The notes beneath the pieces are model-generated. The model saw only the letters and a program-made list of their open reading frames with translations. It was not told the DNA's origin and did not search any database. From Trypanosoma brucei gambiense DAL972 (lineage: Eukaryota; Euglenozoa; Kinetoplastea; Trypanosomatida; Trypanosomatidae), in NCBI RefSeq assembly GCF_000210295.1, contig NC_026736.1, positions 1,328,022 through 1,392,021 of the forward strand: a stretch of DNA of 64,000 nucleotides, given 5' to 3'. This document shows, piece by piece, positions 1 through 10,196 of this stretch (within the stretch, counting starts at the first letter, position 1; each line of letters opens with the position of its first letter). Made by a program: the position numbers and the translations under genes.

Positions 1-252
1 TGCAACTGTGCATGATGTGTGGTTGATCCAATTGAACCGCCAATCTTCTTTCGTTCCCCCCTTTGCCTCCCGCATATAAATATATATTCCTTTAACCATT
101 TTCCTTTCCCTTTGTCTCATCATATGAAAAGAAAGCAACACAAACAACAAACGGAACGCACTCTTATACCTTAGAAGGGGGAAAACTGTGTTTGACCGCT
201 AAAGGTAACAAGACTAACAGCACACTTCTCTTCTTTATTTTTCTCCGCAACC
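1..252 (+). promoter_or_regulatory. 5' flank of cofilin gene with predicted SL acceptor
   Basis: A pyrimidine-rich stretch at about 98-121 is followed by the first AG at 130-131, the likely spliced-leader acceptor. That would give a 5' UTR of about 120 nt. A second pyrimidine tract at about 226-247 has no AG before the start codon, so it cannot supply the acceptor for this ORF. No upstream gene is visible. Confidence 0.4.
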
Positions 253-663
253 ATGGCCATGTCTGGTGTTTCTGTTGCGGACGAGTGCGTCACGGCGCTC
301 AATGATCTCCGCCACAAGAAGTCCCGCTACGTGATTATGCACATCGTTGATCAAAAGTCCATTGCCGTGAAAACTATTGGCGAGCGAGGCGCCAACTTTG
401 ATCAGTTCATTGAGGCCATTGACAAAAATGTGCCATGTTACGCTGCTTTTGACTTTGAGTATACCACCAATGACGGCCCTCGTGACAAATTAATTCTCAT
501 CAGTTGGAATCCCGATTCCGGAGCCCCACGCACGAAGATGTTGTACAGCAGCAGCCGCGACGCTCTCGTGCCCCTCACGCAGGGTTTCCAGGGAATTCAG
601 GCAAATGATGCATCGGGACTTGACTTTGAGGAAATCTCCCGCAAAGTGAAGTCGAACCGGTAA
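253..663 (+). CDS. ADF: ADF/cofilin, actin-depolymerising factor
   Basis: The 136-residue product is almost entirely one ADF-H domain, the usual size for a protist cofilin. Such proteins bind actin monomers and filaments, sever filaments and speed turnover in the cytoplasm. Family signatures are visible: the central strand RYVIMHIV, the strand and long actin-binding helix reading LILISWNPDSGAPRTKMLYS, and the short C-terminal helix after GLDFEEI. Two in-frame ATGs lie two codons apart (253 and 259). The second gives MSGVSVAD, closer to the usual cofilin N terminus, so initiation could use either. The first lies in a good context (ACCATGG). It is the first gene of the + strand series and is followed by an unusually long spacer. 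The family assignment is secure from motif pattern; no biochemical property can be read here. Confidence 0.95.
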   Translation: MAMSGVSVADECVTALNDLRHKKSRYVIMHIVDQKSIAVKTIGERGANFDQFIEAIDKNVPCYAAFDFEYTTNDGPRDKLILISWNPDSGAPRTKMLYSSSRDALVPLTQGFQGIQANDASGLDFEEISRKVKSNR

Positions 664-3337
664 TAATAAAAAAGAAAAATGTACGGCAGAAGGATGATGG
701 GAGAAAAGGAGAAAAGGAGCGGTGTGGAGTGAGGGAATGAACAAGGAGTGTGCAAATGAGAAAGAAAAAAAAAAATAAGCGACGGGCAAAGGAAGACCAA
801 AAAAATAAAAAAGAAAAAGAGAAGGAAAAAGAAGAGAGGAAATCGGCAAAAACAGGGAAGGAATGGTGCGAAAATGAGAATAGGAAGGAAAAGAAAAATA
901 GGAGAGGGATCGAAAGTTCAAAGGAAATAGTAAAGGACTAAAATTCAGAAAACGGATATGTTTCCTTCTTTTTTTCTTTTTCTTTTTTTTTTTTGGTTTG
1001 TCTCTCGTTTATTTTTATATCATTTGTTACATGAGTGATACCAGTCTTCACTACTGGACCATTTTCTCTCTTATTTTTGGTTTTGCAGTTTTTTTCTTTT
1101 CTTTTCTTCCTTTCTTTACCGCACTGCTTTTTCTTTTTGTCCCTATTCACGCTTTGTTTGCTAAATTAAGTTACATCACGCAGGCGTAAACTATGGCCAC
1201 TGCTATCGTTACTTCTCTCGTCGTTTATTCATTTATTTAAATTATGTTGCAAAAAAAAATTTTAATGAAAGAAACAAATACAAGAGAAAGAAGAGGTGAA
1301 AAAGAAGAGTGCAGGAAGGCCATCAGTTTTACGTGTCTGTCTGTCTGTCTGTGTGTGTGTGTGTTTGTTTTGCGCGTGTGAAATGGACCAGAATTCAGGA
1401 AAAGGAGGAGAAAGTAAGAGAGAGAGAAAAAAAAAAGAAAAAAAACAAAAATACAAAACAAAACTGAAATCGAATGAATTTTTAGGCTTGCATTTGAAGC
1501 TCTTAAGCACCTCCAGCTTACTGCTATGGCTTCTTTATTTATTTATTTACTTTTTTTACTTTTTTTTTTTTACCTACCCGCCCCTCCACACAACCACTCA
1601 TTTCTTTTGTTTCTCCTCTCATTCTGTGCATGAATATATACAAATATAAATAGTTGTATGTGTTTCTCATCTATTTGTATTTACTTGTCTTGTCTTTTTA
1701 CAGTTGTTAAAATGTGTTCCCTTCTTTTTTTTCTTTCTTTTTGTATTGTTAATGTTCTGTGTTTTGTCTTATTTTATATCAAAGTGGGAAGGCTCACTTC
1801 ACCGACAGGTTTATTTGTGCATATATTTGGAATATATAAAAGGATAAACCCTGCCAAAGGGAAGTGAGAGTAGTGTGTAGAAGCGAAAATAGCAAAGACA
1901 GAATAGGAGATATCCATTTGGAAAACACGAGTAAATTTAGGTAAAAGGGCTTTTGTGCGCGTTTTGTTCCCTCCATCTTTTTTTTTTTCAAAGAAAAAGG
2001 AAGACAAAAAAGGGAAAAAGAAAGGAGGGTTGTTGTTGTTGTTGTTGCTGTCGTTGTTTCCTTTGCTCATTGGATTTTAGGAACGAAGCAATAGGAAGCA
2101 AAAAGATACAAGTACCAGCACAGTGCGAGTGTGTTTTTATAAAACACATAATATTCTCGTCATCTCCTTCGCTGTAGTCCACTTTGTCGACAGTAAACGG
2201 CATTAATTTTATTACTGCTGAAGTTATTGTTATTATTAGCAGGCGTATTTCCGGTGTTGCAAGTTGCATTGCGCCACTCAATCAATCAATCAATCAAACA
2301 AACAAACAAAAAGTAGCGACCTTTGTTTTTTTTTTTCGTCTACCTCTTCTTTTTTTTCCTCTTTGTGTTTGTGCGTGCGTTTTGTGAGATCAAAAGAGTG
2401 CTTTGATCAAACGAATCGAAGTCCATTTAGGCAAAGTTAGTCAAGGAAGAAAAAGCGCAGCATTTAGTACATATATATATATATATTAATTTAATTTTTT
2501 TTTTTATAAAGAAGGAATATTTTTGTATCTTCTTTTTTTGTATTTCTCCTCATTTCGGATTCCATTTTTTTTTTTCTTTTGGGGGCTGTAGCAGAGTTTA
2601 GGTAAGTTAGTTAGTACGTATATTAAACAGTAAGTGAGTAAAAAAGGGGAGAAAATAGACTTCGGTAAATTTATATATTTATACATTTATATAGGGACAA
2701 CAAAACAGAACCTGAACATAGTAATATCTTTTTTTTCTTTTTGAGCAAGTGGAACGAAAGGAAGAAATAAAGAGAAAAAGTAAGGTCTTTATTATTGTTG
2801 TTGTTGCTGTCATCCACAGTAGTATTAATAGTAAAATTACTAGGGAATTGTAAGCTATTTGTTAAACGCCCGTTTGATCAATCGTTTTATACCCCATTTC
2901 CCTTCTTTGTAGAGTTTGACAGCCTAGTTTCTTTGAAACCTGTTCTGTTTAATCTTTCGTGGGCTTTATTACTTTACTTTACTTTTTTTTTTTTTTAGTT
3001 TCTCAACTTGGAAATCAAAGATATATATATTTATATATATATATCTTTGGGTCACCCGTTTTAAAGGGTGCTGTTGTTATTATTGTTATTATTAAGCTGT
3101 TATTTTCGTTTCCGCTGTCACTCGTTTACAAAGTTACGGAGCGCCACGTGACACCGTCTCTTCATTTTTGTTTTCTGTTACTGTGATAATATTTATTATA
3201 ATTGTTGTTGTTGTTTTTTTTGTTGTTGTTGGCGTGCCACTAACCAACTGAGTAAGTGAGTGAGTGAGTGTGAGTGTGAGTGTGTGCGTGTGCGTGTGCG
3301 TGTTTTGAGTTTGTTTTTGTGTGATTGACGGGTCGTA
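664..3337 (+). other. 2.7 kb spacer: cofilin 3' UTR and upstream region of next gene
   Basis: There is no credible gene. The stretch is low-complexity: purine-rich 700-950, T-tracts near 962-995, a TCTG/TG microsatellite 1333-1370, a GTT run near 2028-2050, AATC/AAAC repeats 2279-2310 and a TA run near 2470-2486. A 7-bp hairpin lies at 2388-2408. GTT/T-rich sequence at 3199-3229 followed by AG at 3251-3252 is a plausible acceptor for the next gene. Short ORFs here either start at non-ATG codons or encode homopolymer-like F/K/C runs. Confidence 0.7.
2388..2408 (+). other. 7-bp stem-loop with GATCAAA stem
   Basis: GATCAAA at 2388-2394 pairs with TTTGATC at 2402-2408 around a 7-base loop. It lies in the presumed 3' UTR of the cofilin gene. 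Confidence 0.65.
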
Positions 3338-4414
3338 ATGTTCGTTCGGAAATTTCAGGGAGAAATCCTCAAAAAGGAGGGGCATGAACCACCAAAAGGG
3401 GATAAAGCACAGGGATCTCACTCAATGAGTTTAACAACTTCTTTTGTGGATCCGGAAAACGCGAAGCGCGAGCGACCGGTTGTGGATGTCTCAACTCCGT
3501 ATAATCCACTGGATGAGACGCATCAAATACGAAAATTGGGAGTACAAAAACTCGCTATTGGGTTCCTTTCACTCAACGGTTTCACAGGTGCACACGAGGA
3601 GGTACCTTACACGGATTCCATGAGTACATACGAATGCGTGAGGTACGGTATGATAGGCCTCAATGTGTGGTTCGCAAACTTTTTCTTGGTTCGCGCGGGT
3701 AATTCCGGTTCACCTGTAGGACATCCACGGACACGGTTTGCGTGGAACATAGCGTTTTTAATGGGAATTATACGAGTGAACTTGGCGGGTATTGTTGGAA
3801 TTGGTGGGTACTTTTACTCGTATGAATGGCTCTATACCCATGGGCCGGCGATGTTCCGTATTAAAGATCCCTCCCCAAATGCGTATAAGCGGGCATGGGA
3901 TGAGGGTCAAAGTTGTTACTTGTCTCGTGCAGCCGCTTGCATTTTCCCGCCGCTCGGCTACACCATCTTTATGGGGCGCTGGAAGAAAACCGCTTTTTGG
4001 TTTGTCTTCACACTGGCGATGAGTATGCAGTATGAATATGCGCGGCATTACATTCTTCCTGGTATGCGGTTGTTTTATAGCTTTCAGGCGAACCGAGAGA
4101 CGCAGCGGCAGGCAAATTGGGGTTCACTCGCTCCCGTATTGGAACATCGTGTGGATCCTGATACCAATCGTAATGCAAGCGTGGCAGCGTCGCGGTATAT
4201 GCGTATTACTCAAGGTCCACTTCAGGATACTATTTGGGCTAATGCAACGCATGAGAATTTACCTTTCCACCGCTACGGTATGAAGCTGCCAAACCCGTAT
4301 TATAACTGGCAGAAGGCACCGCAGGGGTACAATAGCAAGCCATATCGTTTCAAGAATGATTTATGGGACCTGCCAAATGTATTGAACACATCTAAAGCAA
4401 ATTTTCGTATCTAA
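3338..4414 (+). CDS. Multi-span membrane protein, unknown function
   Basis: The 358-residue product has four probable membrane segments near residues 100-118, 134-160, 193-212 and 217-234. They are flanked by a hydrophilic N-terminal third and a long soluble C-terminal tail rich in aromatic, Asn and Pro residues. The second segment is glycine-rich (GIVGIGGY). Four spans with small residues recall the Tim17/NDUFA11-type inner-membrane fold, which makes a mitochondrial respiratory-chain or import role conceivable. No diagnostic signature is visible, so that is only a guess. An in-frame ATG at residue 30 (MSLTTSFV) is an alternative start if the acceptor lies later than 3251. The ORF has coding-like, non-repetitive composition unlike the flanking spacers. 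Confidence 0.8.
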   Translation: MFVRKFQGEILKKEGHEPPKGDKAQGSHSMSLTTSFVDPENAKRERPVVDVSTPYNPLDETHQIRKLGVQKLAIGFLSLNGFTGAHEEVPYTDSMSTYECVRYGMIGLNVWFANFFLVRAGNSGSPVGHPRTRFAWNIAFLMGIIRVNLAGIVGIGGYFYSYEWLYTHGPAMFRIKDPSPNAYKRAWDEGQSCYLSRAAACIFPPLGYTIFMGRWKKTAFWFVFTLAMSMQYEYARHYILPGMRLFYSFQANRETQRQANWGSLAPVLEHRVDPDTNRNASVAASRYMRITQGPLQDTIWANATHENLPFHRYGMKLPNPYYNWQKAPQGYNSKPYRFKNDLWDLPNVLNTSKANFRI

Positions 4415-5846
4415 AAAAGAACATTTTGGTGGGAGGATATATTTGGTGTGCAGGTGTGTGTATATGTGTGTGTTTATGTGGGTAAATATAGCGGTTTCTT
4501 TCCTCATCCTTCCCTTTTGTACCTTTTCCTCCTTTCATTTTTTGTTTTGCAACCTCTCATTTTTTTTTTGTTTTTCTTTCTTTTTCTTTTTTTTTTTGCC
4601 TTCGGAGAGGCGAGACGGTTGCGCACAAAGGGGAGGAAAGGATCTACTTGTTCCGGTTGAAACTGTGGAAGTTTTCTTTTACTTCGTATATTATTATTAT
4701 TGTTATTATTTCATCGAGCTTGGCTCCTTTACACTCCTTGGTTTGTATATTTTTCGTTTCGTGGAAGGTGGGTTGTAAATGTATGATGAAGGAACGATCG
4801 TAAGCAACAAAACAAATAAAAAAAAGAAAAAAAAGGTGAAGGACAGAAAAGAAAGGCGGGGAGAAGGGTTGGCGGTGGTGGTGGTGGTGGAAACTGTAGA
4901 TGACGTTTATTTGAACGCCATGTTGCTGTAAATGTAGAATGGCAACAGAAGTTTCTTCCCAGTTTCACCATCCCAATCTTTACTTCTTCTTCTTTCCTGT
5001 TTATTTATTTATTTATTTTGCTGCTTGCTTGAATCTACTTTATATATATACACTTTTTTTTTAAAAGTGATGTGAAGGGGGAATGCAAAAGGTGATGGGA
5101 GGATGGAGGAAGGGGGATAACTGCAATAATAAGACTGCAGCGTCGTAGGCCTGTGGTGATGTGAAGTAGGAAATTCGTGCGAGTGGAAGAAAGGAAAAAC
5201 TAAATCAAACGAGAAAAAAAAAGACAAAAAATATGACGTGAGGGTGCCTGGGGGTGAGGTGGGGGAAGCAGATCGATTTTTTTTCTTTCGTGCGTGTTTA
5301 TGTGTGTGTGTGTGTGTGTTAATGTGCCTACGGTGCAGCAGAGCCATCTTTAAAGCGTTTTGAATCTGCGGCGGCTGGTTCCTGAATTATGTGCGTAACA
5401 GTAACTATAGATGCATTTTGTAGTGTCGCGTGCAATTTTCGATGTGCCGTGTGGTGAACTGTTCGTGTGTTCTCGTTTTTTTTTTTATTAACTGTCCTTG
5501 CGGCACTGGAATGTTATTGCCGCATATATTTGTATGTTTATTTATTGAGTCGTTGCTTGCTTTTTCTACTTTTATTAATTTTATTATTTCCCCGGGGGCC
5601 ACAACTGGTGTAGCAGTCAAGGGATTTACATACCAAGTACTTACAGGAGAGTAACTGTACCGATAGATATTCATATTTGCAGATAGATAAGAGTTAGGAC
5701 ACGTAGGTATTGGATATATAACATAGAAGAGGAGCAAGAAAAAGGGGGGGAAAAAAGAAAAAAAAAAAGGGAAGGGAAGAGAAGGGAGATTACTGTTCAT
5801 CCCGTTACGAGTCTCATTTCGGTGGTTTCTATTACCAACCCGTTTA
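4415..5846 (+). other. 1.4 kb spacer, no gene seen
   Basis: This holds the 3' UTR of the membrane-protein gene and the upstream region of the next. T-rich runs lie at 4550-4600, a GGT run near 4873-4890, TTTA repeats near 5002-5018, TG repeats near 5300-5320 and A/G-rich tracts at 5735-5785. A pyrimidine-rich stretch around 5555-5592 followed by AG near 5612 is one possible acceptor for the next gene. Reading frames here are short, low-complexity or lack an ATG. Confidence 0.6.
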
Positions 5847-6557
5847 ATGGCATGTGATGATTCGACGAAGCGCAATGCCGCAGCCGTCAATCGTCTTCTC
5901 CAAAAGACTCGAGCTGCAACGGCCCCTAATAGTCAGTGGTTAAATTCCATAACACGGAGGGAAGATGGAACACTGTCGAATGAGTTGCACCTCAGCAACC
6001 AACAGCGCCTCGCCTGCGAAATGGGCGTATTTCCTAAAGGCCGCTTCGGTGATGTAGAAATAGAAGAGGAGAATCCCCAGCGCTCATGTCATGCGTTAGC
6101 TCAGAGGCGTGCGCGACATGAGTGGAAAACTGATGAGGAGGCAAAACGGCGGCTGCAAATTGGCCGCGGCGAAGTGTGCAATAAACGGGAACTTCGTGCG
6201 GCAGCGCGGCGGGAGGCGGCGATTCTTCGTTATGAAATGACTCTTCCCAGGCGGCGTGTGGTTGGACATCTTTCGCATTTAATGCCAGCACAAGCGGATG
6301 CGTCACTTGCTGTTCCAACTGAAGGCGCTGCTGATGCTCTCGTGGAAAAGGGATGTGGCCGCTGGGTTTTACATAATTCCTACCGACAGCAGCTTCTGCA
6401 TGGAGAGCCCGTCATGACGAGGATTATGCGTGGAGAGTTTTATGAAACCAAACCTCCTCCACAGAGGAAAAAGAAGGTTTGGGCTGCAGGAAAGCGGCAC
6501 GTCCGTATGACCAGCGAAGTAAACCGTTTAATGAACACAGGAGGGTGGTGTCGATAA
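5847..6557 (+). CDS. Small basic protein, unknown
   Basis: The 236-residue protein is Arg- and Ala-rich with alternating basic and acidic helical stretches, for example ALAQRRARHEWKTDEEAKRR and the AARREAAILRYE region. It ends in a basic tail (PPPQRKKKVW). No domain is recognised, and there is no signal peptide or membrane segment. The composition is compatible with a structural cytoskeletal or flagellar protein, but nothing specific supports that. It starts at the first ATG after the spacer and its non-repetitive coding content contrasts with the surroundings, so it is probably real. Confidence 0.72.
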   Translation: MACDDSTKRNAAAVNRLLQKTRAATAPNSQWLNSITRREDGTLSNELHLSNQQRLACEMGVFPKGRFGDVEIEEENPQRSCHALAQRRARHEWKTDEEAKRRLQIGRGEVCNKRELRAAARREAAILRYEMTLPRRRVVGHLSHLMPAQADASLAVPTEGAADALVEKGCGRWVLHNSYRQQLLHGEPVMTRIMRGEFYETKPPPQRKKKVWAAGKRHVRMTSEVNRLMNTGGWCR

Positions 6558-7442
6558 ACGAAAAAAAAAAGAGGATGGATGAGGTTATGGAGGGGGGGGG
6601 AAAATCAATCCTCCAAGGGATTGCATATGGTGGTTAGTATTACATTCTTGTGCAGTCCTTTCCTCGCAATTTTGCTTAATATATATATATTTCTTTCCCT
6701 GCGTGCGCTCTCCTAGTTCTTCTTCATTTCCTATCATGAAAATGAGAAATGTTCATAGATGCAAATTGCGCCCCGTTGAATTTCACCGCTAAGGCATTTT
6801 TTTTTCTTTTGCGGCCCAGTGTTTTTGGTCCCTTCTTCTTTTTTCTTCATCAGCATGCCATGGTAACTCACTTGCCGCTAGATTTGGTGTACGTTTGCGA
6901 CATGATTTTAATTAATTTTCCCCTTAATTTTTATTGTTTTTTTTTCATTTTTGTCACTTGCACGGAGTCGTCACCAACAGGCCCCCTCTTTTTTTCTTTC
7001 CATTACCCCTCTTTTCGGTAAAATACCATCCCACTTCAGGTTCGGATGGTGGCACGTAGATTCATTCCTAACCTTTTTTTTTTCACGAGTGAGTGTCGCT
7101 AATTCTTGCCTTTTCACTTTTTTTTATAAAAAAATCTCTTTAAAAAAAAAATTTGTTATCTCGCATGGTCATGATTGTGATTACTGTTGTTTCATAATTT
7201 TACATCCCATTTTTTCTTTATTTTTCCTTTTATTTTTTTATTTTTTTATGTTGATTTACTTTAGATTTCTTTGCTTGTTATAACGGTCTGGAAGTGAGCC
7301 CTGGGAAGTGAGAAGCAGGGAAGTGTTTACGCACATCCTCTTACACATATATTTGTACAATATAAATATAAATATATATATATATATAATAGTGTAGAGC
7401 AAGGTTAGTGTAAAGTAGGTATATATTTTTTTTTGTAGTGGC
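6558..7442 (+). other. 0.9 kb T-rich spacer with UA(U)6-type elements
   Basis: No gene is seen. The spacer has many T-tracts and a pair of overlapping TATTTTTTT-like elements at 7231-7247, in the presumed 3' UTR of the upstream gene. A TA run lies at about 7370-7388. The T-tract ending in AG at 7437-7438 is the probable acceptor for the next gene and would give a 5' UTR of only four bases. Confidence 0.6.
7231..7247 (+). promoter_or_regulatory. Tandem UA(U)6-type element
   Basis: TATTTTTTT directly followed by ATTTTTTT, in the probable 3' UTR of the small basic protein gene. UA(U)6 is the reported target of the bloodstream-form regulator RBP10, so stage-specific repression is possible, but such T-rich strings also arise by chance here. 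Confidence 0.3.
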
Positions 7443-8399
7443 ATGTTGAGGCTTATCAACAGAGGAAACAAGCGGTGTGATGAGCCATGGTCACCTCTCT
7501 TTTATCCACTTCAACCATGCCTTATTGTAATACGTGTTGGCCGTGCCGCCATCTCATCAGTTGCATCCAGAAAACTTTGCGTGGCGCTCTCACCACGTCT
7601 CTTAGGTGAAGGTATCGCTTCCAATGTTTCCCTTAGCAGCCGTGTGCAGCGGGAGGCTTTTTATTATGTAGTTTCATACCTTTCGCTTCGTCGCCCTGTA
7701 CTCATTGCATGGCCAGTGGAAAAAGTGCTGTGGATTATTGGGCGAAATGCTTCAGGTTCAGTAAGTGGTACTACCACAAATATAATGTCACGTTTAGCAG
7801 GGCAACCCCTCGTGCGGCAGGTGACGGCAGTGGCACTTCATGGCGGAATCGCCTCCACCGCCGCTGCCGTTGTTGTGCAAATTGGCGGTCGAAGTTTTGT
7901 GTTGTTGCGGCGAGCCATCACGGACTCGAGTTTTTCAAAGTTGTCTCTCCAACAATATTGTCATGATGTTGTTACGATTCTCGCATCCGCTGGCGTGTCT
8001 GTAGCGGGTGGAGGTGTCGGGGCAGTTGTTGGTGGTTTTATTCTTCCGGGTATTGGAACCGTAATTGGATGTATTGTTGGATCTTTTGGTGGTGGACTTG
8101 TGCCTTACGCTTTACGAGACGAGGGACCCGAGAAGAAGCAACAACAAATGGCGCAACATTGTTACAATCCAACTCGGCCACTTAAAATATTGGAGGAAGA
8201 TGATGGTTGGCTCTATATTACAGACTGTACTGGGGATTCGCAGTATATGTTTTACGACCAAATGGGGGGTGGGGAAACAAAATCTATTTTAGAGGAGGAT
8301 GGCGCTGTCAGTGGTGTAAAGGTCGAGAATTGTGATGTTGACGGAAGCGACGATAGTGTTGGAAGTGAGTGGGAAGATGTAAAGGACGCAGATTCGTAG
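7443..8399 (+). CDS. Glycine-zipper membrane protein, unknown
   Basis: The 318-residue product has a basic N terminus, a hydrophobic middle and a striking small-residue segment at about residues 183-220, with motifs such as AGGGVGAVVGGFILPGIGTV and GSFGGGL. This is a glycine-zipper-like membrane hairpin. The C-terminal ~95 residues are soluble and strongly acidic. The Arg/Ser-containing N terminus without acidic residues until Asp13 could act as a mitochondrial presequence, but this is uncertain. Start choice is supported by a T-tract and AG four bases upstream. I do not recognise the family; function is unknown. Possible roles are organelle membrane remodelling or a pore, by analogy with glycine-zipper proteins generally. 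Confidence 0.78.
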   Translation: MLRLINRGNKRCDEPWSPLFYPLQPCLIVIRVGRAAISSVASRKLCVALSPRLLGEGIASNVSLSSRVQREAFYYVVSYLSLRRPVLIAWPVEKVLWIIGRNASGSVSGTTTNIMSRLAGQPLVRQVTAVALHGGIASTAAAVVVQIGGRSFVLLRRAITDSSFSKLSLQQYCHDVVTILASAGVSVAGGGVGAVVGGFILPGIGTVIGCIVGSFGGGLVPYALRDEGPEKKQQQMAQHCYNPTRPLKILEEDDGWLYITDCTGDSQYMFYDQMGGGETKSILEEDGAVSGVKVENCDVDGSDDSVGSEWEDVKDADS

Positions 8400-8569
8400 T
8401 AGTTGAGCAAACGGTTTTTCTTTTTTCGAAGTTTATGTTGTTCGTGTTTATATGGAAGGATGCGGACGCTGCCGGAGTTTTCCCTTCTTTTTCTTGCAAT
8501 AGTTCCGACTTTTAATGATAACAATAGTTATTGTTTTCATTCAGTTTTCCATCTCACCTAAGCACATAG

Positions 8570-8576
<7 letters not shown>

Positions 8577-8601
<25 letters not shown>
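8577..8601. repeat. (TA)n microsatellite
   Basis: About 25 bp of uninterrupted TA in the spacer after the glycine-zipper gene. Confidence 0.95.
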
Positions 8602-9067
8602 GCAAATGCACGAGGGAACGTATTATTTTATTAACTTTATTGCTTAGCAGGTGTTGCCATTGCGGAGAGGGGGAACAACGAATACGGGTATAAAGCAAAG
8701 AAATGCATGAAGGGAGATGAGGTTGGGAACTTTTTACTTTTTTTTTTCACTTTTTCAGCATTTGACTGCGTATCCATGATGGCATTTCTTGATGACGCTA
8801 TGGTTTGTCCCTCTTTATTTAATTCAGTTTGCTTTAGTCCTTCACTCTCCACTTTCTTTTTCCCTTCTTTTTTTTTAAAAAAAATGTTTCATAGGTATCA
8901 CCATATCCCTTCTGCGTACCCGCAATTGTTGTGCGTATTTTCCTAATTTATTCCCTTTTTCTTTTTCTTTTTGTTTTTCTCTTTTTTCCCTTTTCTTTAT
9001 CTTTTTTACTTACGTGAAATCGTTGAAATTATGTACTGTTCCCTCCTTTTTGTATGGCGTTAAATAA

Positions 9068-9075
<8 letters not shown>

Positions 9076-9112
<37 letters not shown>
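9076..9112. repeat. (TA)n microsatellite, ~37 bp
   Basis: This is the longest pure TA run in the first half of the window and is likely length-polymorphic between strains. Confidence 0.95.
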
Positions 9113-9117
<5 letters not shown>

Positions 9118-10196
9118 CCGTGTTTATGTGGATATGTGTAAAGTGTTGGTCTTCTTTCATGTTACAATTTTTTTTTCTTTTTCTCTTTCCTCCGTTTTGT
9201 TGCTTTTCTCATTGCTTATGATGCTTAATTGCATCTTAAATTATATAACTTAATTGCCCGTACATTTGCAGCATGTTGGGAGGCGGAAGAGGTGTGTGGG
9301 GAAAAATATGATGCGGATGCTGAGAATTTTGGTTATGGTGGTGATATAAATATGGAAGAAGTCACATCAGTTGCTGTTTTTGTGTTATATCGTATCATAT
9401 AATATCGTATTTTGTTTGTTTGTTTGATTTACCTATTTATTATTATTATTATTATTATTTTCTTTTGAAAAAAAGGAAATTTTAATTATGCACAGTTTTG
9501 TCGACTTCTCTCCTGTTCCTTTTCTCTCTCTCCTTCCCATACGCAGGCACATTTCTATTTTATTTTTTGCAAAAAAAAAGCTCATTTATTTGAGCATTCA
9601 GACTTTTCATTTTCCCTCCTATTTGTCGCATACGAGAAACTGTGTTTGTATGTGTCGTCTTTTACTTTTATGTGCTTCCTAATTGTTGTTGTTTGCTTAA
9701 AACCCTCTTCATTAATTCATTCATCATGTTTTAACACATCCTATTTTTCCCCCTTGTTTTTTTTGTTCTTTACATGTGGAATGAGTAAGTTCACCATCAC
9801 CCCTTTTTTTAGAAAAGACAAAAAAAAAGAAAAGAAGAAAAGAAATTACACCTTATAATATAAAACATCCGTGTACACAAATACCGAAATATATACTAAT
9901 TTTGTTAGAAAGCTAACAAAAACGAAGGAGAAACGAACGAACAAACAAACAAACCAAAAAGAAGAGTGTACACGGGGAAGGGAATAAATAATATTCACTT
10001 GGAAAAGGAGGAGTTTGCAACGCACCTTCCCTTTTCCCTCGCGTTGTTACGCAAAAACAAAAAAAAAACAAAAAGAACCAGTGGATCAGGTGACCACGTC
10101 ATCATTAAATTTCATCAACCATATAAACTCCATTGCATATATATATAGAGTGAAATTACACTTCACAACTATTTACCTCAGTTGTGTTTTCACCTC

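Larger units (their letters stand above)
8400..10196 (+). other. 1.8 kb spacer with long TA microsatellites
   Basis: No gene is seen. The spacer has TA runs at 8577-8601 and 9076-9112 and a TTA run near 9436-9461, with T-rich tracts and A-rich islands. The sequence ATTTACCTCAG ends in AG at 10180-10181 and is the probable acceptor for the next gene. It leaves only 15 bases before the ATG at 10197. Confidence 0.6.

Noticed and set aside
10182..10196. Upstream extension of the coiled-coil gene
   Set aside because: It begins with TTG exactly at the predicted splice acceptor; the first ATG is at 10197.
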